A stretch of DNA of 64,000 nucleotides from assembly GCA_963676865.2 (NCBI GenBank), contig CAXXSS010000002.1, forward strand, positions 34,725 to 98,724. The letters are read 5' to 3'. Below the pieces are notes generated by a model that worked only from the letters and a program-made list of their open reading frames with translations, was not told the origin of the DNA and did no database searches. Positions 1-8,408 of the stretch are shown here, piece by piece (position 1 is the stretch's first letter; each line of letters begins with the position of its first letter). Position numbers and translations under genes: made by a program. Source of the DNA: JAAYUD01 sp963676865 (lineage in GTDB: Bacteria; Bacteroidota; Bacteroidia; Bacteroidales; Bacteroidaceae).

Positions 1-54
1 TAGAACAAACAATATCACTAAAATTGCTATAATAATTATTGCGGTCTTCATCAT
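1..54 (-). CDS. 5' end of a membrane or secreted protein gene (partial)
   Basis: Two adjacent ATG codons on the minus strand (52-54 and 49-51) open a frame that runs off the left edge. The visible residues are MMKTA followed by a run of Ile, Leu and Val, the start of a signal peptide or transmembrane helix. Only 18 codons are visible, so the product cannot be named. Confidence 0.45.
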   Translation of the reverse strand, partial: MMKTAIIIIAILVILFVL

Positions 55-264
55 CTCTTCGTTATTTTAATGCTAAATATTTATATTGCAGAGTGACAAA
101 GGTATTTCTAATATTTTTAACATGCAATACATATGATGAAAATATCAAATATTTAACGATTTTGAATGACTTCCTCCCTCCCCTATAATTGAATATTATT
201 CCATATACTCTTTATCAGAAATCACTAGTCTATCTTTTTACCGGACACAAGTAAATTGCATAAA

Positions 265-1002
265 TTAAAATGCAGCCACCGCCCGTATTGAGCAAGCATA
301 ATTCTTATCATAGCTATTGATGTTACCGGCACGGAGCACTGCCACCCATGCACCACGGAAACTCTTTGAGGAAGACGACCAATACATCGTAGGAGCTAAA
401 CCGATCTTTTCGTCTAAGTTTCGTTGTGCTCTTTTCATATCATTGAAATTGCCATCGGCAAGTATTTTCACGTGCCCAAGATTCTCAATGATGTCATACC
501 ACTGTCCAATACTAGGCAGATACCAGTCACTGGTCTTGGATTTCAACACTATCTTTCCTCTAAAGTTATAATAGCGAGCTACTCCAAACGCATTATTATA
601 TGTCAACACCCAAGTATTCCAAATAGCATGGCTGTAACTATATCCATTTTTATCTGCTCTACAATCGGCTATATTAACAGTTCTTATATTGCATTTAGAG
701 AGATCGGCATCCAGAGACATCCAACGGTAGCCTTGTCCATTCTCGGCATCTGCCAAAGCAACAATCTGCCCATGGGTCCAACCGTTGGCACGTTCTACAT
801 CGGTCGTTTTCAAACTAAAGACAACACCTATGCACTGTTTTTTCTCCGATAATTCATGAGAAATAGTACCATCGGCAAAATAATAATCGCCAATTTGTAT
901 ATCTGAATAACCTATAAATTCATCTTTATCTTTTGATGTACTTTGTGCAGAAATAGTATTGGCAAAGAATAATAGTACACACAACTTAAATTTATTATTC
1001 AT
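265..1002 (-). CDS. Secreted Lcl/DUF1566-like protein
   Basis: A 245-residue protein. I place the start at the ATG at 1000-1002 because it gives a clean signal peptide (MNNKFKLCVLLFFANTISA, cut before QS); the upstream extension has no such character. The C-terminal part carries the hallmarks of Lcl/DUF1566-type domains: WYLPSIGQW, then YWSSSS, then a repeated aromatic/Gly pattern and CSIRAVAAF at the end. These domains are common in exported Bacteroides proteins and often bind ligands at the surface. The substrate is unknown. It stands alone, with 190 bases of non-coding sequence upstream of the open frame. Confidence 0.7.
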   Translation of the reverse strand: MNNKFKLCVLLFFANTISAQSTSKDKDEFIGYSDIQIGDYYFADGTISHELSEKKQCIGVVFSLKTTDVERANGWTHGQIVALADAENGQGYRWMSLDADLSKCNIRTVNIADCRADKNGYSYSHAIWNTWVLTYNNAFGVARYYNFRGKIVLKSKTSDWYLPSIGQWYDIIENLGHVKILADGNFNDMKRAQRNLDEKIGLAPTMYWSSSSKSFRGAWVAVLRAGNINSYDKNYACSIRAVAAF

Positions 1003-1303
1003 ATCGCTATTTTTAAAGGAATAAAGGCTTAAAAAACCTTCCGTAATTTTTCCTGTGAAATATACAGATATTTCCAAATTAAAAGATCTCTTTCTGATGA
1101 TCCAGATTCTCAACAGCCAAATGGCAAAGAAGCTATTACTTATAATCTCGTAAATAGGAAGTAATGAATCTCTTTATTAGCCAAAGAACGGCGTCCAAAT
1201 TAAACAGCCAGTTTCAAAACTTCTTGCCATGTTATTAAATTTAAGTTTATTACTGTGGTGCATGTTGTATGAAACCGAACGAAGCACCATAGCTGTAAAC
1301 TTG

Positions 1304-1549
1304 TCAAATTTCCTCGGGAATAATTTCACACCAAGACACAATACCTACAGCATCTGTATTGAAATGAATATATTTCCTCCCTTTTAACTTTCTTCCATAA
1401 AAGCGATAGAAGTTTTTTGCATTTCTATTTTTGTAATCAATAGTCACAATTAAGGTGTCACATTCAGACACTTTTTCTACATTTATTTTATAAGAAGTAG
1501 ATGGTTTTCCATTAGGAGAAATAGTTCTTAATCTGTTGATAATTGCCAT
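1304..1549 (-). CDS. Hypothetical 81-residue protein
   Basis: Not recognised. It is a small, mostly beta-predicted basic protein (MAIINRLRTIS start, KNFYRFYGRKLKGRKYIHFN in the middle) with no signal peptide or cysteine motif. The ATG at 1549 is preceded by an A/T-rich stretch, usual for Bacteroidales translation starts. It shares orientation with the next small gene (1645-1872) and may be co-transcribed. Both sit in a gene-poor stretch next to a structured repeat, which suggests an accessory locus. Confidence 0.45.
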   Translation of the reverse strand: MAIINRLRTISPNGKPSTSYKINVEKVSECDTLIVTIDYKNRNAKNFYRFYGRKLKGRKYIHFNTDAVGIVSWCEIIPEEI

Positions 1550-1644
1550 AATACAATATTTATAAGGTTTTACAATTTTAATTTTAGCGTAAGCTTCCTA
1601 CTTTTGCGTGTTCTTTTGCATACTCTTTTGAACGGTTTTCAATC

Positions 1645-1872
1645 TTAATCAATGATTCTAACAAATAGAGAAAGTTTCAGCGCTTTACTTAATTCGGTTT
1701 TAAACGAAGGCTTAAGTTTAGCAGCCTTTATAATATCATTTGCTGAATAGCCTCTTTCCCTTATATAGTTTGCATATTTAATGCCAAACAAATATATTGA
1801 TGTAACTTTATATCCATTTCCAGCTTTAGTGTACATCTGAAGTAATTCAGCTCCGAGTCCTTTTAATGTCAT
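1645..1872 (-). CDS. Small HTH-like domain protein
   Basis: A 75-residue protein with the pattern LGAELLQMYTKAG...VTSIYLFGIKYANYI...YSANDIIKAA, which I associate with small Bacteroidetes proteins annotated as HTH-like domain-containing. The family assignment is from memory. No partner operator is visible. It lies 95 bases upstream of the 81-residue gene on the same strand, so the two may form a short operon. Confidence 0.5.
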   Translation of the reverse strand: MTLKGLGAELLQMYTKAGNGYKVTSIYLFGIKYANYIRERGYSANDIIKAAKLKPSFKTELSKALKLSLFVRIID

Positions 1873-2292
1873 AATTCCTATTATTGATATTTTTACTATT
1901 TATTTATCATACTATTAAATTTAGATTCTCATAATTAACAAGCTGGAATCCATATATTGATATAAATCCCCCAAACCATTTCGAGATGTATAAACAAAAG
2001 CATATTCATCTTGAAAATAGATAGTTTATATACGACTCTCAGATCCCCTTAAAAAATTGAGAGAACATCTCCTTATCAATCTCTTATTCCTTATAAAGTC
2101 GAGATTATTCGAACCAATAAGTACCATTATCGTTACTTCCAATCTCCACTCACAATATGACGATAAAGATACGAATAGCAAAGTTATGAATTATGAAAAT
2201 TAGAAACAAATTAAATTTGAGGTATTTTTTATTAAGAAAATGATCTCAATGAGTTTTCCTGCCCTGCGAACACAAGGGGCGCAAATAACTAA

Positions 2293-2404
2293 CGTATGTC
2301 GCTGCCATAACTTCCGTTAGTTATTGCGGTAACTAACGGAAGTTATCATGACAACTAACGTTAGTTTCTCCTGCGACATCTGTTAGTTACCGCAGCGACA
2401 TACG
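2293..2404. repeat. Nested palindrome cluster with TAACTAACG stems
   Basis: An outer inverted repeat of 13 bases (CGTATGTCGCTGC at 2293-2305, complement at 2392-2404) encloses a perfect 16-bp stem with a six-base loop (2308-2323 and 2330-2345) and a 14-base palindrome AACTAACGTTAGTT (2353-2366). The sequence can form a three-way junction in RNA or a cruciform in DNA. Confidence 0.7.
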
Positions 2405-2524
2405 GTTGATTCTTGGCACTCGGTGCGTGTCATACCCCGAAAAGGAAAGTGGCGCAAGTGAGAATACCAGTGCGAATGATGGGTGAAGCGAAATCGTTTC
2501 GTGTTGTCTTATTTTACTAAAAGT

Positions 2525-2683
2525 GTCGCATGTGTCGCATAGGAATCCTATAAACTCTATATTTTTTTTATCGACGTATGGCACGTTTATCATTATGATA
2601 CTCTAATTACATGAAATATGATTACATAAAAAATAAAAATAAAAAAAATGAAGGAGATAGGAATCCTATGCGACACATGCGAC
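2525..2683. repeat. 27-bp perfect inverted repeat around a 105-bp AT-rich core
   Basis: The arm at 2525-2551 begins GTCGCATGTGTCGCAT and ends in the palindrome ATAGGAATCCTAT. The arm at 2657-2683 is its exact reverse complement. The size (159 bases) would fit a miniature inverted-repeat element, but no target-site duplication was established. The second copy near 56 kb keeps the pairing with different bases. Confidence 0.75.
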
Positions 2684-2732
2684 AGGGGTATGTCGATTTT
2701 CGAAGTCGTAGTATATTGTGACTGCGATTTTT

Positions 2733-3171
2733 GGAAAAAGCAATAATTACCCTCTTTTTGGGAAATTGCAGTATTTGAAAATAAAACCGCTGTTTCGCAT
2801 ATAATACAGATTGCTAAATAAATAGACTTTATCTTATCATTATGAACAATATTTACCGTAAAAGTAATATAAAGATATTCCGAAAAAATGATAAAAACGC
2901 CTATTTTAGAGCTTTTTAGAAATTAGACCAAATTATTGCCTTGAAGAAAACCACCTCTCTATTTGTAAACTATTATTTCAGTGTCTATAGATGCTGTTAG
3001 ATTAAAAAAGAAATTCCGCCTTTACTGCAAATTTGCAAGTAAAGACGGAATCTTTTTGTTGTCTTTAAATTCCTAAGCTTTCAGAACTCAAGATCGAATA
3101 AACGACCTTGTCAGCGCATCTACTTTCTTTCCTAGGCACCTCAAGCGTCACTGTGCACATGCGTACAGCAG
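2733..3171. other. Gene-free stretch between repeat A and the thioredoxin-like gene
   Basis: No convincing reading frame on either strand. The only structure seen is the strong hairpin at 3013-3051, which belongs to the gene to its right. The rest is AT-rich spacer. Confidence 0.5.
3001..3056 (-). terminator. Intrinsic terminator of the thioredoxin-like gene
   Basis: A 14-bp stem with one mismatch (ATTCCGCCTTTACT at 3013-3026 against AGTAAAGACGGAAT at 3038-3051) with an A-run on the left and a T-run on the right, so it can end transcription in both directions. The minus-strand gene at 3172-3696 is the natural client. Confidence 0.75.
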
Positions 3172-3696
3172 CTATGCTTTTAATGTTTTAAGGTAGGCAG
3201 AAAGATTTGCAGCATCGATGTTCTTGGCTATTATAATACCATTTCCATCTATCAAATAGTTGATTAACCCTCGTCCCAATCTATAAGTAGCATAGATGTC
3301 GGACCTCGTCCCCTTCGCCTGCCAGGAACAGACAGAAGCAACTAATTGATCATTGCGGATAGTCTCATTACAAATCGAACGATATTCATCGAACGATACA
3401 GAGACCATTTCCACATTTTTGTTTCCGGATACCCGAAGCACATTGCTAATACTCACGTTTTGCATACGTGACTGTGCATCGTAACTTGCCCAGAAACTCA
3501 CCAGCACATACTTCCCCTTTTCAGCACTCAGCTTAAAGGTCTTCTGAGGTACGCCAGCCAATAACGACGTAGTTTCAATTTTAAAATCCGGGGCTACGTC
3601 ACCCACACTTAAACCTCCTGTAGGTTTATCTTTCTCAACGAAAGCGCACAAGGAACTTAATAGTGTTACAACAAAAAGCCATTTTACATACTTCAT
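3172..3696 (-). CDS. Thioredoxin-like/TlpA-type exported protein without CXXC
   Basis: A 174-residue protein with an N-terminal signal sequence (MKYVKWLFVVTLLSSLCA) and a thioredoxin fold signature: GDVAPDFKIET, then GKYVLVSFWASYDAQSR, then a late strand-helix segment (LIDGNGIIIAKNI). In redox-active TlpA-like proteins the W-A position is followed by CxxC. Here it reads WASYDAQ, so thiol-disulfide exchange of the usual kind is impossible. Many Bacteroidetes have such cysteine-free members in the periplasm and their role is unknown. A strong terminator follows the gene and no operon partner is visible. Confidence 0.75.
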   Translation of the reverse strand: MKYVKWLFVVTLLSSLCAFVEKDKPTGGLSVGDVAPDFKIETTSLLAGVPQKTFKLSAEKGKYVLVSFWASYDAQSRMQNVSISNVLRVSGNKNVEMVSVSFDEYRSICNETIRNDQLVASVCSWQAKGTRSDIYATYRLGRGLINYLIDGNGIIIAKNIDAANLSAYLKTLKA

Positions 3697-3934
3697 GTAA
3701 TCGGTTTTTGATTAATACTATTCGGGACTGCCCCTTAGACAGTGATTTCCTTCCCGAACTTTCACTTAACACTTGAATATCGTATATCGAATATATTGAC
3801 AATCAAAGCATTAAAATCTGAAATCTGTAGCAAAAGTAAAGAAATTCATTGAAACTGCCAAATTAATTATTCTTTTTTCGGTTTTCACCCATCAGTTTTT
3901 TACTCTTTGAACGAATTTTATCAAATATAATTGG

Positions 3935-3942
3935 TAATTTTG
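3935..3942 (+). promoter_or_regulatory. Bacteroidales -7 box (TAATTTTG) before the DEAD-box gene
   Basis: TAATTTTG matches the TAnnTTTG consensus and lies 30 bases before the helicase ATG. A TTTG lies upstream (3906-3909), but the 25-base spacing is longer than the usual 19-21. Confidence 0.45.
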
Positions 3943-3971
3943 CAATTCACAACAGAAGATATAGGCGTATA

Positions 3972-5240
3972 ATGAAGTTTTCCGATTTAAATTTGAACAA
4001 GCAAGTGCTTGAGGCCCTAGATGCCATGCGTTTCAGCGAATGTACCCCCATTCAAGAAGAAACTATTCCTTATATATTAGAAGGAAGAGATCTGATGGGG
4101 ATTGCTCAAACCGGCACGGGAAAAACAGCAGCTTATCTACTACCGATCATCAACAAATTATCGGAAGGTGGCTATTCAAACGACCACATTAATAGTATAG
4201 TAATGTCTCCGACTAGAGAATTGGCCCAACAGATAGACCAAACAATGGAAGGTTTCTCTTATTTCGTTCCTGTATCCAGCGTACCCGTATATGGGGGCAG
4301 CGACGGGGCTTCGTTTGAACAACAAAAACGAGGATTATCACTAGGAGCCGATATGGTGATCGCTACGCCGGGACGTTTCATAGCCCATCTAAACATGGGG
4401 TACGTAGATATGTCCAAAGTCTCATTCTTTATACTTGATGAAGCAGACCGTATGCTCGACATGGGATTTTCCGAAGATATTATATCAATAGTGAAACTTC
4501 TGCCTAAGAATTGCCAGATGATCATGTTTTCGGCAACAATGCCTGACAAGATCCAACAGCTTGCCCGTAAGCTATTACACAATCCGGCAATGGTGAAACT
4601 TGCCGTAGCAAAGCCTGCTGAAAAAATTATTCAGCAAGCTTATATCTGCTATGAGAATCAAAAACTAGGCTTGATACGCAAAATATTGACAGAAGGCCGT
4701 GATGATCGTACCCTTATTTTCGCTTCTTCGAAAATAAAAGTAAAAGAAGTAGCACGCTCTCTGCGAAACATGAGACTGCCTGTAAGAGAGATGCACTCGG
4801 ACTTAAATCAACCAGAAAGAGAATCGACGATGCTCGACTTCAAATCTGGAAAGATAAAAATATTGGTAGCTACAGATATCATTGCTCGGGGTATCGATAT
4901 TGACGATATCCGAACAGTAATAAACTATGATGTACCTCATGATAGCGAAGACTATGTGCACCGTATAGGTCGAACAGCTCGGGCCAACAATGATGGTATA
5001 GCCATCACTTTTGTGAGTGAAAAAGAACAACGCAAATTCAAAGATATAGAAAAGTTCTTAGAAAAGACTGTCGAGAAAGTTCCTCTGCCAGAAGTCTTTG
5101 GTGAAGGACCGGAATATCATCCCGTGTCGTTGAATCATCACAGCAAAGGACGCAACCCTAACAATCGAAACCGCTCTCAGCAATCTAATAGACATCCAAG
5201 AGGTAATAGAATCCCCAAAGAAGTAAAATCGAAGGATTAG
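3972..5240 (+). CDS. rhlE: ATP-dependent DEAD-box RNA helicase, RhlE-like
   Basis: A 422-residue cytosolic helicase with the full motif set: Q motif around residues 22-28 (FSECTPIQ), motif I AQTGTGKT (45-52), PTRELAQQ (80-87), DEAD (156-159), SAT (187-189), ARGIDIDD and HRIGRTAR in the second RecA domain. The C-terminus is a short, basic, Asn/Arg/Ser-rich tail like those that hold RNA in RhlE-type proteins. The family unwinds short RNA duplexes in ribosome assembly and mRNA turnover; the exact paralogue (RhlE, DeaD) cannot be settled from sequence alone. The stop codon overlaps the stop of the convergent holA by four bases. Confidence 0.92.
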   Translation: MKFSDLNLNKQVLEALDAMRFSECTPIQEETIPYILEGRDLMGIAQTGTGKTAAYLLPIINKLSEGGYSNDHINSIVMSPTRELAQQIDQTMEGFSYFVPVSSVPVYGGSDGASFEQQKRGLSLGADMVIATPGRFIAHLNMGYVDMSKVSFFILDEADRMLDMGFSEDIISIVKLLPKNCQMIMFSATMPDKIQQLARKLLHNPAMVKLAVAKPAEKIIQQAYICYENQKLGLIRKILTEGRDDRTLIFASSKIKVKEVARSLRNMRLPVREMHSDLNQPERESTMLDFKSGKIKILVATDIIARGIDIDDIRTVINYDVPHDSEDYVHRIGRTARANNDGIAITFVSEKEQRKFKDIEKFLEKTVEKVPLPEVFGEGPEYHPVSLNHHSKGRNPNNRNRSQQSNRHPRGNRIPKEVKSKD

Positions 5241-6259
5241 TGTAATATTTTAAAGGTTAGTTCGTTCAGGATATCAGCATCGGTCACCGATACATTCTCA
5301 ACACCTTTCGACATAGCATCGGCACGACGAATATCACTGATGATCGACATTGCTTTCCAACCATTATAGTGACGCATTGCCATCGAATAAGTTCGGGCTT
5401 GCCACGCATTGCGAAGTCCCATAAAACCAGCAAGTCCTTGTTCAGACTTATCGGGCGAATAATAAGCCAACATTAAGTTTGAAAAGAAATTGAAGAGCGT
5501 AGCAATGGTCACTTGAATAGGATTAGACTTAGGATTCTCCGCAAAATATTGAATGATAGTATTCGCTTTCAAAACATCTTTTGTTTGAATGGCATTAAGT
5601 AATTCAAAATTATTGTAATCCTTACTGATTCCTATGTTTTTCTCAATGTCATCGGGCATAATCGTTTTTCTTCCCTCTTCGAGAGTAATAGCTAATTTGT
5701 CCAACTCGCTACTCATTCGACTCAAATCAGCTCCTACATGATCGCTCAACATTTCTAAAGCATTGGACTCTATCTTGACTCCCTTATCCGACAGATAAGA
5801 GGAAATAAAGTCTGGAAGTTGGTTGTCTCTAAAGCGCTTCGACTCATAAAGGACTCCTTTCTTCTCAATAACTGAAGCCAATTTTTTACGTTTGTCGAGT
5901 ACACCATGTTTGTGGCAAATAACCAACAACGTAGACATTTGAGGCCTTTCCAAATAAGGTTCAAGCCCTTCTATATTTTTGATATTCTGTGCCTCTTTGA
6001 CAACAACAACCTGATGCTCGGCCATCATAGGATAACGCTTAGCCATATTGACAATTGCCGCTACATCTTCCACATCAGAGCCATACACCACGGTAAGATT
6101 AAAATCTTTCTCGGTTTCCGAAAGTACATTGGCTATAATGTAGTTACTGATTTTGTCGATAAAGAAATCTTCTTCTCCCATCAAATAATAGATAGGATAA
6201 TATTGTTTTTTCCTTAAATCGCGCAAGATCCCCTCGTATGTCGCTGCGGATCCTGCCAT
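5237..6259 (-). CDS. holA: DNA polymerase III delta subunit
   Basis: A 340-residue clamp-loader subunit. The N-terminal region (YYPIYYLMGEEDFFIDKI) is the usual HolA opening, followed by the AAA-like fold without a working P-loop (VVVVKEAQNI) and the C-terminal helical collar (SNPIQVTIATLFNFFSNLML). HolA opens the beta clamp during loading on primed DNA. I use the ATG at 6257-6259: it overlaps the TAA of the upstream AMP nucleosidase gene in a TAATG arrangement, which implies translational coupling. The longer frame would need a TTG start. The 3' end overlaps the convergent helicase gene by four bases. Confidence 0.9.
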   Translation of the reverse strand: MAGSAATYEGILRDLRKKQYYPIYYLMGEEDFFIDKISNYIIANVLSETEKDFNLTVVYGSDVEDVAAIVNMAKRYPMMAEHQVVVVKEAQNIKNIEGLEPYLERPQMSTLLVICHKHGVLDKRKKLASVIEKKGVLYESKRFRDNQLPDFISSYLSDKGVKIESNALEMLSDHVGADLSRMSSELDKLAITLEEGRKTIMPDDIEKNIGISKDYNNFELLNAIQTKDVLKANTIIQYFAENPKSNPIQVTIATLFNFFSNLMLAYYSPDKSEQGLAGFMGLRNAWQARTYSMAMRHYNGWKAMSIISDIRRADAMSKGVENVSVTDADILNELTFKILH

Positions 6260-7035
6260 TACCAATCGAATTTCAAATGTTTCACTGTTTTCTTTTCGTC
6301 AACGATCATTCGAAGAGATTCAATGCCTATTTGTACATGTTCTTTCGAATAATTTTTTGTCACTTGGCTATCGCTCTTTTCAGTCTTCACCCCCTCCGGC
6401 ATCATAGGCTGATCGGAAACTAAAAGAAGCGCACCGGTAGGAATATGGTTGGCGAAACCGACAGTAAAAAGAGTAGCCGTTTCCATATCTACTGCCATAG
6501 CACGAGTTGTTTTCAGGTACTCTTTAAACTTCTCATCATACTCCCATATACGGCGATTGGTAGAGTAAACAGTGCCAGTCCAATAATCATGCGCATTATC
6601 TCTGATAGCCGTAGAAACAGCACGTTGCAACATAAATGCAGGAAGAGAAGGAACTTCGGGAGGAAAATAATCATTGGATGTTCCCTCACCCCGAATAGCA
6701 GCAATAGGAAGAATAAAATCACCAAGATGATTTTTCTTATCAATACCTCCACATTTGCCCAAAAAGAGACATGCCTTGGGATTAATGGCGCTCAATAAAT
6801 CCATGATAATAGCGGCATTAGGACTTCCCATACCAAAATTTATCATAGTAATACCTTGGGCAGAGGCAGAAGGCATATTTGAATCTTGCCCCATAACAGG
6901 GACATTACAAATCTCTGAAAACAACTCTACATACTTTGTAAAGTTGGTCAACAAAATGTAATCTCCAAAATCTTCCAACGAGCGTTTTGTATAACGCGGA
7001 AGCCAATTTTCTACAATTTCTTGCTTTGTATGCAT
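6259..7035 (-). CDS. amn: AMP nucleosidase
   Basis: A 258-residue enzyme of the nucleoside phosphorylase/Amn superfamily, which splits AMP into adenine and ribose 5-phosphate. Visible features are the glycine-rich phosphate region (MINFGMGSPNAAIIMDLL), LFLGKCGGID, the GEGTSNDYFPPEVPSLP loop, and the purine/ribose-binding stretch AVDMETATLFTVGF with the conserved Met-Glu. It is the short form typical of Bacteroidetes, about half the size of E. coli Amn. It is the first gene of a two-gene unit with holA. A -7 box for it lies at 7080-7087. Confidence 0.9.
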   Translation of the reverse strand: MHTKQEIVENWLPRYTKRSLEDFGDYILLTNFTKYVELFSEICNVPVMGQDSNMPSASAQGITMINFGMGSPNAAIIMDLLSAINPKACLFLGKCGGIDKKNHLGDFILPIAAIRGEGTSNDYFPPEVPSLPAFMLQRAVSTAIRDNAHDYWTGTVYSTNRRIWEYDEKFKEYLKTTRAMAVDMETATLFTVGFANHIPTGALLLVSDQPMMPEGVKTEKSDSQVTKNYSKEHVQIGIESLRMIVDEKKTVKHLKFDW

Positions 7036-7079
7036 ATTTCTATTAAATTTGTAGCAATTAGATGCTATTATTTAACGCA

Positions 7080-7087
7080 CAAATATA
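7080..7087 (-). promoter_or_regulatory. Minus-strand -7 box (TATATTTG) of amn-holA
   Basis: Read on the minus strand the sequence is TATATTTG, a perfect TAnnTTTG match, 45 bases before the amn ATG. No TTTG is seen at the expected upstream distance. Confidence 0.45.
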
Positions 7088-7091
7088 CAAA

Positions 7092-7541
7092 ATGTTATCG
7101 TTAAATTTACCGATTTTCAAAACAAATATCATACAGAGAGGTGAAAATCGTATGATTTTCGACATCCTACGCAAAAGGTATGTCAAACTGACTCCCGAAG
7201 AATGGGTACGCCAACATTTCATTCATTTTCTTGTGGACCACAAACATTATCCGCAAGCACTACTTGCCAATGAAGTAGGGCTCGATCTAAACAACACCAA
7301 AAAGCGTTGCGACACGATACTCTACCGCCGCGATCTGACTCCATTGATGATTATTGAATACAAAGCTCCTCAAATAAATATCGCGCAAAAGGTCTTTGAC
7401 CAGATTGCGCGATATAATATTGTTCTGCGAGTAGACTATCTCATTGTGAGCAACGGTTTGCAACATTATTGCTGCAAAATGGATTACGAGCACCAAACTT
7501 ATTCGTTCCTCACCGACATACCCGATTATAAATTATTATAA
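7092..7541 (+). CDS. HsdR N-terminal domain protein (solitary nuclease-like fold)
   Basis: A 149-residue protein matching the N-terminal domain of type I restriction R subunits (HSDR_N, PF13588), a PD-(D/E)XK-like fold. Key residues are visible: an N-terminal acidic helix, RCDTILY, and the IIEYKAPQ strand with the E-x-K pair, then QIARYN. Bacteroidales keep a stand-alone copy at this locus beside amn without restriction partners, so its task is likely DNA repair or housekeeping rather than restriction; that is inference. I prefer the ATG at 7092 (MLSLNLP) over 7062 because homologues I remember begin there. Confidence 0.8.
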   Translation: MLSLNLPIFKTNIIQRGENRMIFDILRKRYVKLTPEEWVRQHFIHFLVDHKHYPQALLANEVGLDLNNTKKRCDTILYRRDLTPLMIIEYKAPQINIAQKVFDQIARYNIVLRVDYLIVSNGLQHYCCKMDYEHQTYSFLTDIPDYKLL

Positions 7542-7573
7542 GGAAGTATGAATAGCGTACCAAAGAAGACTCT

Positions 7574-8404
7574 CTAAGCTTCTTTTTTCTTGGTAGACGG
7601 AGCCCGTTTGCGAGTTTTCTTTACCGGAACTTCTTCTTTCACTTCCTGAACTTCAGCCAATTCTGGATCTATAAGAATACGGCCACAATATTCACAAACA
7701 ATAACTTTCTTACGAGAACGGATATCGAGCTGACGCTGAGGAGGAATCTTATTAAAGCAACCGCCACAAGAGTCACGCTGCACATAAACGATACCCAGCC
7801 CATTACGTGAATTTTTACGAATACGTTTGAAAGATTGCAAAAGACGGGGTTCAATTTTCATTTCGAGGTCTTTCACATTGTCCCTTAATTTCTCTTCCTG
7901 TTGACGCGTCTCCGCTACGATTTCTTCCAATTCATCTTTTTTCTCTACAACATCTTTCTCGCGTTCTTCAAGCGCAGCCTGACTATTGGCAACTTCCTCC
8001 TCTTTTGCAGTCTGCTCTTCTGTAAATTCACGGATCTTCTTATTACAAAGTTCAACTTCCAGCGTTTGGAATTCAATTTCTTTATTCAAGAAGTCATATT
8101 CGCGATTATTGCGAACATTATCCAATTGTACTTTATATTTCTCGTTGGAAGCCTGTCCTTTTTCTATTTCATTTTTTTTGCCGACAACAGCTTTCCTTAT
8201 ATCTTCGATTTCTGCTTTGATTTTGTCGATGCGAGTATGCAAACCGGCAATCTCATCTTCCAAATCCTGAACTTCTAATGGAAGCTCACCCCTCAATGTC
8301 CGAATTTTATCAATCTCGGTTAATGTCTTTTGCAATTGATACAGTGTCTTTAATTTCTGCTCAACAGTCAATTCGACCACTTCTTTTTTAGATTCTTTAG
8401 CCAT
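7574..8404 (-). CDS. Zinc ribbon/coiled-coil protein (C4-type, CdsZ-like)
   Basis: A 276-residue protein. Residues of about 20-190 form a long antiparallel coiled coil rich in Glu and Lys. The C-terminal part has a four-cysteine zinc ribbon: CGGCFNKIPPQ and later CEYCGRIL. A Lys-rich tail ends the protein. This family (C4-type zinc ribbon) is widespread in Bacteroidetes and usually sits next to Nif3, as here: the Nif3-like gene is four bases upstream. Related proteins have been implicated in nucleic-acid handling, but the role here is not established. Confidence 0.85.
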   Translation of the reverse strand: MAKESKKEVVELTVEQKLKTLYQLQKTLTEIDKIRTLRGELPLEVQDLEDEIAGLHTRIDKIKAEIEDIRKAVVGKKNEIEKGQASNEKYKVQLDNVRNNREYDFLNKEIEFQTLEVELCNKKIREFTEEQTAKEEEVANSQAALEEREKDVVEKKDELEEIVAETRQQEEKLRDNVKDLEMKIEPRLLQSFKRIRKNSRNGLGIVYVQRDSCGGCFNKIPPQRQLDIRSRKKVIVCEYCGRILIDPELAEVQEVKEEVPVKKTRKRAPSTKKKEA

Positions 8405-8408
8405 TTTA

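Larger units (their letters stand above)
2150..2732. repeat. Structured repeat, copy A (inverted partner at 55889-56430)
   Basis: About 583 bases that reappear in opposite orientation at 55889-56430. Both ends align: this copy starts at TCACAAT and ends at GTGACTGCGATTTTT, and the reverse complement of the other copy has the same borders with scattered changes. The copy contains a perfect 27-bp inverted repeat (2525-2551 and 2657-2683) and, further left, nested palindromes (2293-2404) that the other copy replaces with different hairpins. There is no transposase. It could be a MITE-like element or a structured RNA locus. Confidence 0.75.

Noticed and set aside
2387..2593. 68-residue minus-strand frame MINVPYVDKKNIEFIGF in repeat copy A and its 79-residue partner at 56028-56267 (MINVLYVDKKNIEFIGF)
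   Set aside because: The two frames share a 17-residue start with one change, but they cross the arms of the inverted repeat. Later changes alter residues as often as not (Pro/Leu, Leu/Gln, Asp/Gly twice) and then similarity is lost. Structure of the repeat explains the match better than a protein.
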